Source of the DNA: Antilocapra americana
Taxonomy: Eukaryota; Chordata; Mammalia; Artiodactyla; Antilocapridae
DNA length: 64,000 nt
Direction: 5' to 3'
Assembly (NCBI GenBank): GCA_007570785.1
Contig: ML660213.1
Location: 1,611,181-1,675,180 of the forward strand
The notes under the pieces were generated by a model. It was not told the DNA's origin and ran no database searches. It saw only the letters and a list, made by a program, of their open reading frames with translations. Position numbers and translations under genes: made by a program. This document shows, one piece after another, positions 48,070 to 60,077 of the stretch. The stretch's first letter is position 1; each line of letters opens with the position of its first letter.

Positions 48070-50138
48070 ATTTCTGGTTTCGATCATAATAAAATTTTTC
48101 CTGTTTGCTTGACTTTATAATAAATGAAACCATGAAATATGTTAAAGTATGTATATCTCACACTTGAAAACAATAACTTAAGAATTTCTGAATGAAGGTT
48201 CTCTCTCTTTCTTTCTCCACTGAGGATGCAGAGAAAAGGAAGGGTTCATTGAACACCGGCCTGTATCACGCAATCACAAGGAAAAAACATATTTTGTATA
48301 GATCACACAACATTCTAAAATAAAACCCTAGATGTTATTTCAGACTACTCTACATTCTCAAGGATTTCCCATAAGGTTAATTCTTTCAGTCCTACTCTTC
48401 TATTTTACTTTGAAGGAAAAAGTGTTAAATGAAGAAGCAATCAAAATAAACCTCACATGGGCCACAGGTCTCACATGAAAGGAACTTTTCCTTCAGCTTC
48501 GAATATGAAGACCAACTAAAATGTTCACAACCTGGATGTCCAAATCTAAAGCTAAATTCTTACTTTTAATGTTCTTATTTGCTGATCATAGGATATTTTT
48601 CTGCACAATTAGTTTTTAAGCAAAAACCAGTGTAAACAGATATTCTCACATGTATGAGTCACAGATGAGTAATTGATGGCTATTCCGGGAGTATTATCTC
48701 ATGGGGCTTTCTAGATTGAAATAACATAAATGGGCATCCTTTCCCATTCTTGTTATAATCATTGTCACAAGAATTTTAATGCACCATATATTCCATAATT
48801 TTTTTCCTCTGTGCTGTACTGCTCTGACCTTTTCAATATTCTATAATTTGACTGGCTGGCTATTTCAGTTTTCTCCTTTTTACAGCCTTATTAACTTGTG
48901 GGAAAGAGGTGAAATGAACAGCCAATCAGAATACATAATATTGCAAAGGTCAGTGTAGTCTTGTAAGTATCATCACACACAGAAGACTGTATGCCAGGCA
49001 TTAACATCCTGATATCTTATTCATGTGACAAAGATTGTAACAAGAACAGAAAATGGCACAACATGAATCCATTCTCATGACAAAGATCATAATGAGGAAT
49101 GACAGCGAACAAACCAAACTGATTCTTGTTACCTTGTGAGGATTTTACATGTCAGACCTGGTCCTGTTTAAGTTAGCCTTTTTCTGAATCCAATTACACC
49201 TTATGGTAGAAAAGATATTGACCAATTTTCCCACTTCTGGCTGGAAAAAGAAAATGCTTTATTTTTTTTTTCCTGTATTGGGGTCTCAATTTTAATGTTG
49301 TTCAGCCTCACCTCACCATCACAGAATCCTGCCAATCCCCAAGTAAAAGACACTGAATGGTATATTGCAAATTAGAGCCATGTGGCCAGTATGCCCTTAA
49401 ATGGGAGCTAAGAATTCTAGGTCAATCTAGGTATTTAATTAATATTAAATATTAATATTTAAGTCACTTTTATTTCTTCTTTGCAAAGATATTTCAAATT
49501 ATTCTATCCAAGATACAAATGCATGCTCCAAACATCATTTTTTAATAGATATTACTTTGATATAAATCTGAAAGCATTTAAGTTAACATATAGGTAAAAG
49601 GACCTATTCCTGACTTTAAGTTTTTGCAAACATACAAAACTTTTACAGATCGTTACTTACACAGCTTTCTTCTCCACAGAACATTTTGAAAGAGAAAAAA
49701 ATAAGTAGCTCGTGAAGCACTTAGGCTCTGAGAAAGACAGGGCCCTGTTAATGTATCATACTTTTACCATTATTGTAATTACTCTAATGTGATGCTTAAT
49801 TAGTTGTCATCTAGTAAAAGCTGTACTTCTTTGATTCCTCTTTAAAGTGGTCATTCTGCTATCACAACAATTGTAGTTCAGGGAATAAATACACAGAATA
49901 TTTCATCAATTCACCAAAAGCTGCTTCAGAATAATTTGCCCCAAGTCTGTGCTCATACAAGAGCAATACAGTTCTATAGTGAGGATATTTTTGCTTGGTG
50001 CTGATTTTTTTTTTTTTTTTAAATTTCTGGGCAAGAGTAAACTACTCTTACACAATTGATCTTCTGAATATTTCAAATACCGTTTTTTAAGTCACTAGCG
50101 ATAACTGCTGTTCTAAAGGCCTAAAAAGAATAACTGAA

Positions 50139-50510
50139 GAGTATGGATGGATTTGGAGGGCATTATACTAGGTGAAATAAGCCAGAGAGAGAAAGGTACA
50201 TTCTGTATGATATCACTTATATGTGGAATGTACAAAATACAACAAACTAGTGCATATACCAAAAAAGAAAGAGACTCACAAATATGGAGAACAAATGAGC
50301 AGTCATCAGTGAGGAGAGGGTGAGGTAACATAGGGGTGGGGGAGTAGAAGGTACACACCACGGGGTATAAGACAGCCTCAAGGATGTGGGAACACATAGG
50401 GGGAATACATATGCGGGAATACAGTATGGGGAATATAGAGAACATTTCATAATGACTGTAAGTGGAAAGTAACCCTAACAATTTTATAAAAACCAAAAAA
50501 TTTAAAAAGG
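50139..50510 (+). mobile_element. Older L1 3' end, plus orientation
   Basis: GGATGGATTTGGAGGGCATT, GGTGAAATAAGCCAGAGAGA, TGATATCACTTATATGTGG and GAGACTCACAAATATGGAG follow the end of L1 ORF2 and 3' UTR. It ends in an A-rich tail near 50490-50510. No intact coding sequence; open frames antisense to it are spurious. Confidence 0.85.
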
Positions 50511-52044
50511 AGTAAATAAAGAGTAATCAATGACGCTTTGAATGAAAGAAAGATGTGTTTACAATAGAAGCTGCTTCTGAAAGACTTTTTTTTAACCTTT
50601 TAGAGTTATATGCCTTCCAGGGGTAATTTGCCAGACATGAAACAGCCCTTTTTACAAATATCAATGAAAAAAAGTAAATGGCTAAAAAAAAGCTAAAATA
50701 TTTTGCTGTAAGAAGCAAATGCAGTGTTAATATTGCCTTGCAATTCATTTTAAATAAATAATTTCATTGCCTTATTCTAAACATATGAAAATGAATTACA
50801 AAATGGCTTAACAGTGCCTATTTTTTAATTTGGTTTAAGAACCAAGCAAAGGTGGCTAGCGTCAGAAGCAAGAGAACTATAATGCTTTAGTCCCCAAATA
50901 AGCTTTCAACATGTAAAGGGTCATAAGAAACACATTTGTTTGTAAAGCAAAGAGTTTGATATATACATGTTGCCCTCTTGAGCAACAACTTAATTGATTT
51001 TTGCTCCCTGATTTCAAGTTGAACTGATTTTCCGTTTTAGATCCTGCAGATGGTGACTTTCTAGCCTGGATAATTATAGAAATGAAAAGAACCAGTTTGA
51101 GTCCTTTCAAAGACATTTTATCCACCTTAGTTGTTTTCTTATTGTTTATTACCTAGATCAGTTCATGTGGTGCAGCTATAAAATAAATGCATAAAAACAA
51201 GCAACATCTCTGTCATGGCAAATAGTTAATCACGTACTTAATGCTAAGAATGCATATAGTCATATATATGCATATAGTCATTAATTGCATTTTTTAAAGA
51301 AAGAATAGTTTTTTAAAAAACATTTCATCTTAAGGAAAAGATTGAGAAATCTAAACAGCTTACTAACAATGTTATAGGTACATATTATAAGTCTTTAACT
51401 TATAATCTTTGCTCATTGTTTGGGCTTTCATTGTCAGTATACAAATGAAGATTATTATCTGATTTTAAAACATGTTCATAACTCACAGATGCCAATAGAA
51501 TATTCAGTTCTTTAGGGAGATGATCAGAAAGAAACTGGCTAAAAGGAGACCTGGTGATCTCAAATCCATAATCAAATATCTAGATTGATTGTGTCACTTG
51601 CACTTGTATTGATTTCAATTCGAGTAGCTCACCCAAGAGAATAATAAAAATGTGGAATAAAACTGATTTATGGGAACAAAATAAATCCTTTTGTGAGTGG
51701 TAATGAATTGGTACTATTTAACCCTTTCCATCACAGAGTGAAAAAACTATTTATTTTTTAAGAATGCTGAGCTAGCCAAAAGAAGTCATATCAGAAATGC
51801 CAATATTGCCAAGTGCCATTACACTATGTTGTAATGCTGGGGAAAAAATGCTGCTCTAAACCTGATGGAAGGCATCATCTGACATACAACATAATTCTAG
51901 CTTTCCTGGGCCAAGTTCAATGTGCCATCACAAATGATGGACTTATAGATCTAACATATTATGGAATCATTTGATAAATGTTTATTGCACTTATTTACAT
52001 GATTTATAAGACAGTTGAGAAACAAGAGTAAATATTGTGGCACA

Positions 52045-53368
52045 GGTTGTTGTTCAGTCACTAAGTCGTGTCCGACTCTTTGTGACCTGATGGACTACAG
52101 CACGCCAGGCTTCTCTGTCCTTCACTATCTTCTGGAGTTTGTTCAGATTCATGCCCAAGGAGTCGGTGATATTAACTAGCCATCTCATCCTCTACTGCCC
52201 TCTTTACATCTGGCTTTCAATCTTTTCCATCATCAGGGTCTTTTCAAATGAGTCAGCCCGTTGCATCAGGCCAAAGTATTAGAGCCTCAGCTTCAACATC
52301 AGTCCTTCTGATGAATATTCAGGATTGATTTCCTTTAGGATTGACCGGTTTGATCTCCTTGCTGTTCAAGGGACTCTCAAGAGTTTTCTCCAGCACCACA
52401 ATTTGATAACATCAATTCTTTGGCACTCAGCCTTCTTTAAGTTCCAACTCTCATATCCATACATGACTACTGGAAAAACCACAGCTTTCACTACATGGAC
52501 CTTTGTCAGCAAAGTAATGTCTCTGCTTTGTAATATGCTCTCTAGGTTTGTCATAGGTTTCCGTCCAAGGAACAAACATCTTTTAATTTCATGGGTGAAG
52601 TCACCATTTGCAGTGATTTTGAAGCCCAAGATAGTAATAAAATCTATCACTGTTTCCATTTTCCCCCCATCTACTGGCCATGAAGTGATGAGATTGGATG
52701 CCATGATGTTAGTTTTGTGAATGTTGTACTTTAAGCCAGCTTTTTCCACTGTCCTTTTTCATCCTCATCAAGAGGCTCTTTAGTTCCTCTTCACTTTCTG
52801 CCATTAGAGTGGTATCATCTGCATGCATGAGGTTGTTGATACTTCTCCTGGCAATCCTGATTCCAGCCTGTGAGTCATCCAGCCCAGCATTTCACATAAT
52901 GTATTCTACATAGAAGTTAAATAAGCAGGGTGACAGCATTCAGCCTTGACATACTCCTTTCCCAATTTGGAACTAGTCTGTTGTTCCATGTCCAGTTCCA
53001 ACTGTTGCTTCTTGACCTGCATACAGGATTCTCAGGAAGCAGGTAAGGTGGTCTGGGATTCCCATCTCTTGAAGAATTTTTCACAATTTGTGTGATACAC
53101 ACAGTCAAAGTGTTTCACAGAGTCAATGAAGCAGAAGTAGATGTTTCTCTGGAATTCCCTTGCTTTTTCTGTGATCCAGCGGATGTTGGCAATTTGACCT
53201 CTGGTTCCTGTGCCTGTTCTAAATCTAGCTTGTATATCTGGAAGTTCTTGATTCACATACTGCTGAAGCCTCACTTGAAGAATTTTGAGCATTATCTTGC
53301 TAGCTTGTGAAATGAGCACAATTGTATGGTAGTTTGAACATTCTTTGGCATTGCCTTTCTTTGGGATT
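52045..53368 (-). mobile_element. BovB (RTE-type) LINE, minus, 5'-truncated
   Basis: The 3' end lies at 52045 (GTTGTTGTTCAGTCACTAAG) and the element runs to 53368. Minus-strand open segments show degraded BovB reverse transcriptase. 53032-53319 holds QLPDI-like, FRTGTGTRGQIANIRW and the region of the first catalytic Asp (FIDSVKHFDCV). 52366-52749 holds GFKITANGDFTHEIKRCLF and VVFPVVMYGYESW, the post-catalytic part. Frameshifts and stops separate them, so it is inactive. BovB is known as a horizontally transferred retroposon of ruminants and squamates. Confidence 0.94.
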
Positions 53369-53574
53369 TAGGGCTTCCCTGGTAGCTCAGCTGGTAAAGA
53401 ATCTGCTTGCAAAGCAGGAGACTCCAGTTCAATTCCTGGGTTGGGAAGATACCCCAGAGAAGGGAAGGCTACCCACTCCAGTATTCTAGTCTGGAGAATG
53501 CCATGGACTCTACAGTCCATGGGGTCACTAAAAGTCGGACACAACTAAGTGACTTTCACTTTCTTTGGGATTTA
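53356..53574 (+). repeat. Bov-tA SINE with 15-bp TSD at the BovB edge
   Basis: Sense Bov-tA 53371-53559, GGGCTTCCCTGGTAGCTCAG to GTCGGACACAACTAAGTGAC. Flanked by perfect TTTCTTTGGGATTTA at 53356-53370 and 53560-53574. Confidence 0.96.
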
Positions 53575-53722
53575 ACTACATTTAATTTTTTTTCTCTCAG
53601 TATTCATGTTATTTAGTTTACTCAAAACTTGGTTTATAACCATTAATTCAAGGGGTATCTCCAGGATATCAGGGCCCAGGGAGACAGCTTTTAGCATAAT
53701 CAAAGCACATACATAAAATTCC

Positions 53723-53949
53723 TGGAGACATACTCAGGTGGCTCAGTGGTAAGGAATCTGTATGTGAATGCAGGAGATGCAGGAGACTCAGGAGACTCAG
53801 GTTCCTTCACTGGGTTGAGAAAAATCCCTTGGGGGAGGAATGGCAACCCACTCCAGTATTCTTGCCTGGCAACTTCCATGGACTAAAGAGCATAGCAGGC
53901 TACAGTCTGTGAGGTCAGACATGACAGAGCACACCTGTGCGTGCATGCG

Positions 53950-54005
<56 letters not shown>
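53723..54005 (+). repeat. Bov-tA SINE ending in (GC)n(AC)n microsatellite
   Basis: Sense Bov-tA from 53723 (GGAGACATACTCAGGTGGC) to about 53935. Its tail has expanded into an alternating GC tract (53946-53958) continuing as a long AC tract to 54005. Confidence 0.92.
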
Positions 54006-54006
<1 letters not shown>

Positions 54007-56369
54007 TTATCTTAAGGAAAATTAAAGGACCTGGGAAAAGTAAGATGATTTGTACAGAAAACCAGAGCAACTGATTTTATTAAGTGAGCCAACCAGCCAA
54101 CCAGTTGATTTAACAAGAACAAAACAAAACACAAAAAAATCAGCTCACGTTCCTTGAAAACCTGTAGTCAAAACATTTCCAATAGTTTGGCTTCAACTTA
54201 ATTTTTAACTTTTCCATGTTGCTGACATCTTATACACATGTTCTAAAATTAGGTTGTCCAATTGAATGACCACTATCCAAATGTGGCCCCTAAGTACTTG
54301 AAATGTGGTTGTGGAACTGAATTTCTAATTTTATTTAATTTTAACTAATTTAAATTAAAAACTAATCATTAATTTTGCTTTTGGAAAAAATTCAAATTAT
54401 TGAATACTTTTTAACTGAAAATATTATAAAGTTGAAATACAGATTGAATATTTCTGATAAAAATTATCTGAATTGAAGAGTACTATAAAATATACACACT
54501 GATTTAGCATAAAAAGAAGAAAAAAATCTCATTTGAGATATCACTTTAAGATTTTGATTCCATATTGAAATGATAATATTCAGGGTGCATACTAGAAAAT
54601 TAACAATTAGATATTTAGCTTACTTTATATGTCTATTGGACAGCACCACTCTGATGTGCTAAAGAAAAATATTAGAAGGCATACTTAAAATGCAGGCTCC
54701 TTTTTATCTGAAACTAACATAAGAAAGAAAATTTTACTCTTCCAAGATCTTCCTATATATATGCACACAAAATGAAGGTGAAACTTTTATTCATAAAATG
54801 CACAGGTTCTATTTAATACAATGCATTTAATTCATAGCCCTAAGAAAGCTAATTTCAGAACTACTTGGAAGGGACTCCTCTAAGTGTTGAGTTGATTTGT
54901 TATCAGCTCTGTCAATTTGGCTTGTACTGTCATGGTGTTTAATGAAATTATATGAAGGTAACTATTTATTCTTGTTGGCATAAAAAGGCTTTAAAAAAAT
55001 TAACACATTTTGCTATTTACAATGAAACATAATTTAATTCAGTTTGATGATACCATAATTATTATACCATAATAATTTTTCTAATATGATAACTTTTGCA
55101 TGTATGCCACATTGAGTAAATCATTAAATAGGAAACCGTACAAATCAAAAAGATAATAAGAAACTCTATTATCTTAAAAGAATAAATTATTAGGGAAAAG
55201 TGAAAGTGAATCATTGTAAGTTTAAGGGATTCAAGTAAAAGTAAGATGATAATATACAGTAATTATAATTGGTTGGGTTTCTGATAGAAGCTGAGGCTCA
55301 AGGTCTTTATCATCTCCAGTTTAGTGAAGTTGAAGTCTTTTGTTTCCAAGTTCTCATGAGAATTTGAAGTTTTAAAATCTGTTGTTTTCTAAAATCTTCT
55401 AGTACTTTTGCTATAAGATTCTACACATGCTACAAACTTTCCTCTTTTTTCTTGGCTTCATTCACTCCTTTGACTATAAAATAAATACTCATTCACTGTA
55501 AATTTTAATTATTATCAGACACTATGAAGAGAAAAGCTAGAATTATCTAAAGTTTCAAGATAGTCATTATTATTGCATCAATATTTTGGTATTTATTCTT
55601 TCTTATTTTACACATATAAATACATTATCATTTTTCCCACTTATAGACTTTTTAATGCTCTTGTCTTGCACTTGTAATAATATAATTTTCTTAATAATAA
55701 CTATGCTTCTGCATAATCTTTTTAATGAATTCACCACAATACAGTCAATCTGTATAGTTAGACTTTTAGGATCATGCTCTTCAACTCTCATTATACAAAT
55801 AAATTGTCAGGAAAATAACTTTTCAAATATTTTTGTGCACCTATCTAACAATAACTTTGAAAAAAAATTCCAAGAAGTATTGCTCATTTTCCTAATGGGC
55901 ACAAATGGATATTTTAAATTTTTAATTTTTAAACATTTTATATTTACTTTATAAGCTTATTTTAATTATCTTGAATGAATTCTTAGAAGCAAAAATTAGT
56001 CAAACAGCTTTGTTGTGGCTTACTTAAAATAATTGTACTGTATGGATATATTTGTGATTGAAACTTAAACTAGAGCTCTTTTTGTTCCAAGTAAAATCAT
56101 CCATCCTAACTACTGGTGTGTTATATCATGTAGTTGAGTGGGTTAAACTCATGGAAATGTTTGTTAAGTGTAAGGACCTCTGTATTTTCTATTTTAATGG
56201 AGCTGAAAAAATAGCTTGGATTTATAAATGTTAAAGAAAGTATTGATGAAAATCATACAGATATGATACCAATAATGATTTTTTGAATGTTATAATAAAA
56301 ACAAAATTCACAATCACAAAAGTAAAAAACCTGGCTATAACCCTCACTTCACCTCACATCACCTCACCA

Positions 56370-56566
56370 GCTTCCCTGGTGGCTCAAATGATAAAGAATC
56401 TGCTGTTCTTTATCCAAGAGACCTGGCTTGGGAAGATCCCCTGGAGAAGAGAATGGCTATCCACTCCAGTATTCTTGTCTAGAGAATTCCATGGACAGAG
56501 GAGCCTGGTGGGCTATAGTCCATGGGGTCACAAAGATTCAGAGATGACTGAGAACACTTTCACTTT
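56370..56566 (+). repeat. Bov-tA SINE, plus orientation
   Basis: GCTTCCCTGGTGGCTCAAATG, GGGAAGATCCCCTGGAGAAG, GAATTCCATGGACAGAGG and GATGACTGAGAACACTTTC. Confidence 0.92.
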
Positions 56567-57295
56567 TCTTCTTTTAATCCTCACAGGAAATATGAGGTCT
56601 TTATGAAAAAATAACAAAACCTTATTGTGAGATATAAAATGCCTAAATAAATGCAATCACAACATATTTCTCGATGAGAAATATTTGACAGTATAAATTC
56701 CTCATGAATTAATTTATAAGATGAGAGTTCATTAAAAATACCAGTGGCATTTTTTAAGCTCAATTTAATGATGAGTTGGAAGAATATACATAAAGATCTA
56801 AGACCTTTTTAAAAAATGAGAAGTAACCTGGAGGGAGAAGATGAGAATTTCACCAATAAGAGACAAAGTGTTTTTTAATATGCACCAGGTTGAAAGCATA
56901 GAGATCAAAGTGTCATGGTAATGATTCAAAGAGAAATAGAGGTATAAATAGAGGGAGCCAATAGCCCAGAAATAAGCACCATAATACATAATATTTACAT
57001 CTCTGATAAACTTAGCAAAATAGTGCAATGCATATGTTTCAATCCTGGACAGAGAAAATGTTCTTTACAAAAATAAACCAAAGTTTCATCCAAAAAAATT
57101 TTGAAATACTGTTTCCTAAACCTCATAAACACACCAGAAAGGTAAGTTGAAAAAATATTTGGCACTGTAATGACTAATAATTATAACTCTAATTTTAAGC
57201 TGCCATTCAGATCAAACCTAGTTTTAAATCTCTAAAATTTCCTGGCAAAGTATGTGAGCAAATAAGAAAAATAAAACAAAAAAACAAATAATAAG

Positions 57296-57695
57296 CATAT
57301 TGGCAATGTTCGATGTCACAAAGAATAAAAAAATGCAAATCAAAGCAAATAATGATTTTTATATATCAAATTATCACAATTACAGAAATATGAACATATT
57401 TGTATACTGTTAGAAGATATGTGAATTGATGCAATTTTTCTTTAAAGCACTGTTGCATTTTTCCGATGCATATCAAGTCTCAAAATATTCCCCCCTTTAA
57501 ATTTTTTAGCAATACATATTAATGTATATGCAGAATTATGTGATAAATATTCTTTCTAATATTAAAAATAATAAACCTAAACATACAACAATAATGAAAT
57601 GGCTAATGCATTTTGCTATTCTAATACCATATAATAAAATGGAAATGATGGGAAGGCTAGTACATTTTGGTATATCCGTACAATTGATAAGTTCC
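57296..57695 (+). mobile_element. Ancient L1 ORF2/3' fragment, plus
   Basis: GGCAATGTTCGATGTCACAA, AAAAAATGCAAATCAAAGCA and, at the right edge, TTTTGGTATATCCGTACAAT follow the order of old mammalian L1 sequence. Strongly diverged. The BovB complex starts directly after it. Confidence 0.6.
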
Positions 57696-57700
57696 TTTTT

Positions 57701-58994
57701 AAGATGGTGGAGTAGAAGGGTGTGCTCATCTTCTCCTGTAAGAACTCCAAAATGGCAACTAACCACTGAAGAGCCATGGACAGGAGAACGTTGGGTCCTA
57801 CTGAAAAAAGATACCCCACATCCAAGGGCAAAGGAGAAGCCCCCCAAAAATGGTAGGAGGGACAAAATCATGTTTAGAGTGAAACCTGCCAGATACGCTC
57901 AGATGAAACCTTGTGCACACCAGGACCCAGGGAACACACAAGAGAATGTGAAAGATACAGGGCTCACAATGGATTTCCCAATCTGGGGATCCGGCAAAGG
58001 GACTGACAATCCCCAGGAAATTTGACTTTAAAAGTCAGTGGAATTCGATTACAGAACTTCCAAAGGACTGGGGAAACAGACTCTGGGAGGGTGCAAACAA
58101 AACCTTGTGCGCACTGGGACCCAGGAGAAAGGAGCAGTGATCCCACAAGAGAATGAGCCAGACTTGCCTGTGAGTATCCAGGAGTCTTCAGCAGAGGCGT
58201 GGGTCAACAGCTGCCTGCCGTGGGGTCAGGAGCACTGAATACAACAATCCTGGCATATATCCTTTGGAAGGAGGTCTCCATTACCTCCATTATCCCTACC
58301 ATAGTTTAGTCACAAGCCAAACTACAAGGGAGGGAACACAGCCCCATGGGACAGCAGAAAATTGGGTTAAGGATTTACTGAGCATGGCCTCATCCATCAG
58401 AGCAAGACCCAGATTCTCCCACAGCCAATCCCTTCCATCAGGAAGCTTCCACAAGCCTATTATCCTTCTCCATCAGAGGGTAGACAGAATGGAAACACAA
58501 TAACAGAAAACTAACCAAACTGATCACTTGGATCACAACCTTCTCTAACTCAGTGAAACTATGAGCCATGCTGTGTACAGACACCTAAGATGGATGGGTC
58601 ATGGTGGAAAGTTTTGACAAAACGTGGTCCACTGGAGGAGGGAAGAGCAAACCAGTTCAGAATGTGGCCCACTGGAGAAGGGACTGGCAAGCCATTTCAG
58701 TATTCTTGCCTTGAGAACCCCATGAACTGTATGAAAAGGCAAAAAGATAAAACACTGAAATACGTCCAATATGCTACAGGAGAAGAGTGGAGAAATAACT
58801 CCAGAAAGAATGAAGAAGATGAGCCAAGTGAAAACAGCACGTGGTTGTAGGTGTGACTGGTGATGGAAGTAAGCCCAAGGCTGTAAAAACAATGTTGCAT
58901 ACGAACGAACCTGGAATGTTAGGTCCATAAATCAAAGTAAATTGGAAGTGGTCAAAAGTGAACATCAGGATTTTAGGAATCAGTGAACTAAAAT
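57701..58994 (+). mobile_element. Outer BovB LINE, 5' part (up to nested insertion)
   Basis: Begins at the typical 5' end AAGATGGTGGAGTAGAAGG and continues through the BovB 5' region: CCAAGGGCAAAGGAGAAGCC, AGGAAGCTTCCACAAGCC, CCATCAGAGGGTAGACAGAA, GGTCATGGTGGAAAG and TTCTTGCCTTGAGAACCCC. It reaches the start of the endonuclease coding region (AACCTGGAATGTTAGGTCC). It breaks at TGAACTAAAAT where another BovB is inserted. The 167-residue open frame at 57522-58025 overlaps the 5' region and is not a gene. Confidence 0.92.
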
Positions 58995-60077
58995 CTGCTT
59001 TGTTGACTATGTCAAATCCTTTGACTCTGTGGATCACAATAAACTGTGGAAAATTCTGAAAGAGATGGGATCTGACCTGTCTCTTGAGAAACCTGTATGT
59101 AGGTCAGAAAGTAGCAGTTAGAACTGGACATGCAACAACAGACTGGTTCCAAATAGGAAAAGGAGTATGTCAAGGCTGCATATTGTCAACCTGCTTATTT
59201 AACTTATGCAGAGTATATCATGAGAAACACTGGGCTGGATGAAGCAGAAGCTGGAATCAAGATTGCCAGGAGAAATATCAGTAACTTCAGCTATGCAGAT
59301 GACACCACTCTTATGGCAGAAAGTGAAGAGGAACTAAAGAGCATCTTGATAAAAGTGAAAGATAAGAGTGAAAAAGTTGGCTTAAGGTTCAACATTCAGA
59401 AAACTAAGATCACGGCATCCAGTCCCATCACTTAATGGCAAATAGATGGGGAAACAGTGGAAATAGTGTCAGACTTTATTTTGGGGGGCTCCAAAAGCAC
59501 TGCAGAGGGTGACTGCAGCCATGAAATTAAAAGACGCTTACTCCTTAGAAGGAAAGTTATGACCAACCTAGGTGGCATATTTAAAAGCAGAGATATTACT
59601 TTGCCAACAAAGGTCAGTCTAGTCAAGGCTATGGTTTTTCTGTAGTCATGTACTGATGTGAGAGTTGGACTATCAAGAAATCTGAGCACTGAAGGAATTG
59701 ATGGTGCTGAAGAACTGTGGTGTTGGAGAAGGCTCTTGAGAGTCCCTTGGACTGCAAGAAGATCCAACCAGTCCATCCTAAAGGGGATCAGTCCTGAGTG
59801 TTCATTGGAAGGACAGATGTTGAAGCTGAAATTCCAATACTTTGGCCACCTCATGTGAAGAGTTGACTCATTGGAAAAGACCCTGATGCTGGGAAGGATT
59901 GGGGGTAGGAGGAGAAGGGGATGACAAAGGATGAGATGGTTGGATGGCATCACCGACTCGATGGACATGGGTTTGGGTAGATTTTGGGAGTTGGTGATGG
60001 ATAGGGAAGCCTGGTGAGGTGTGATTCATGGGGTTGCAAGAGTCAGACATGACTGAGCAACTGAACTGAACTAAAAT
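58984..60077 (+). mobile_element. Nested BovB LINE, 5'-truncated, 11-bp TSD
   Basis: A second BovB (58995-60066) sits inside the outer one, flanked by TGAACTAAAAT at 58984-58994 and 60067-60077. It opens with the first reverse transcriptase Asp region (CTTTGTTGACTATGTCAAAT) and retains the YADDT catalytic box in the open segment 59220-59435 (NISNFSYADDTTLMAESEEE). It runs on to the BovB 3' end with ACTGAGCAACTGAACTGAAC. Stops near 59435 and 59643 and frameshifts make it inactive. Confidence 0.95.

Noticed and set aside
50113..50496. 127-residue minus-strand open frame
   Set aside because: It is antisense to an L1 3' end.
53940..54025. CRISPR-like or satellite array
   Set aside because: Simple dinucleotide repeat at a SINE tail; no repeat-spacer structure anywhere in the window.
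55586..55954. 122-residue plus-strand open frame in an AT-rich stretch
   Set aside because: Composition is Phe/Ile/Asn-rich as expected from AT-rich DNA; no family resemblance.
57522..58025. 167-residue plus-strand open frame
   Set aside because: It starts in ancient L1 sequence and runs into the BovB 5' region; not a gene.
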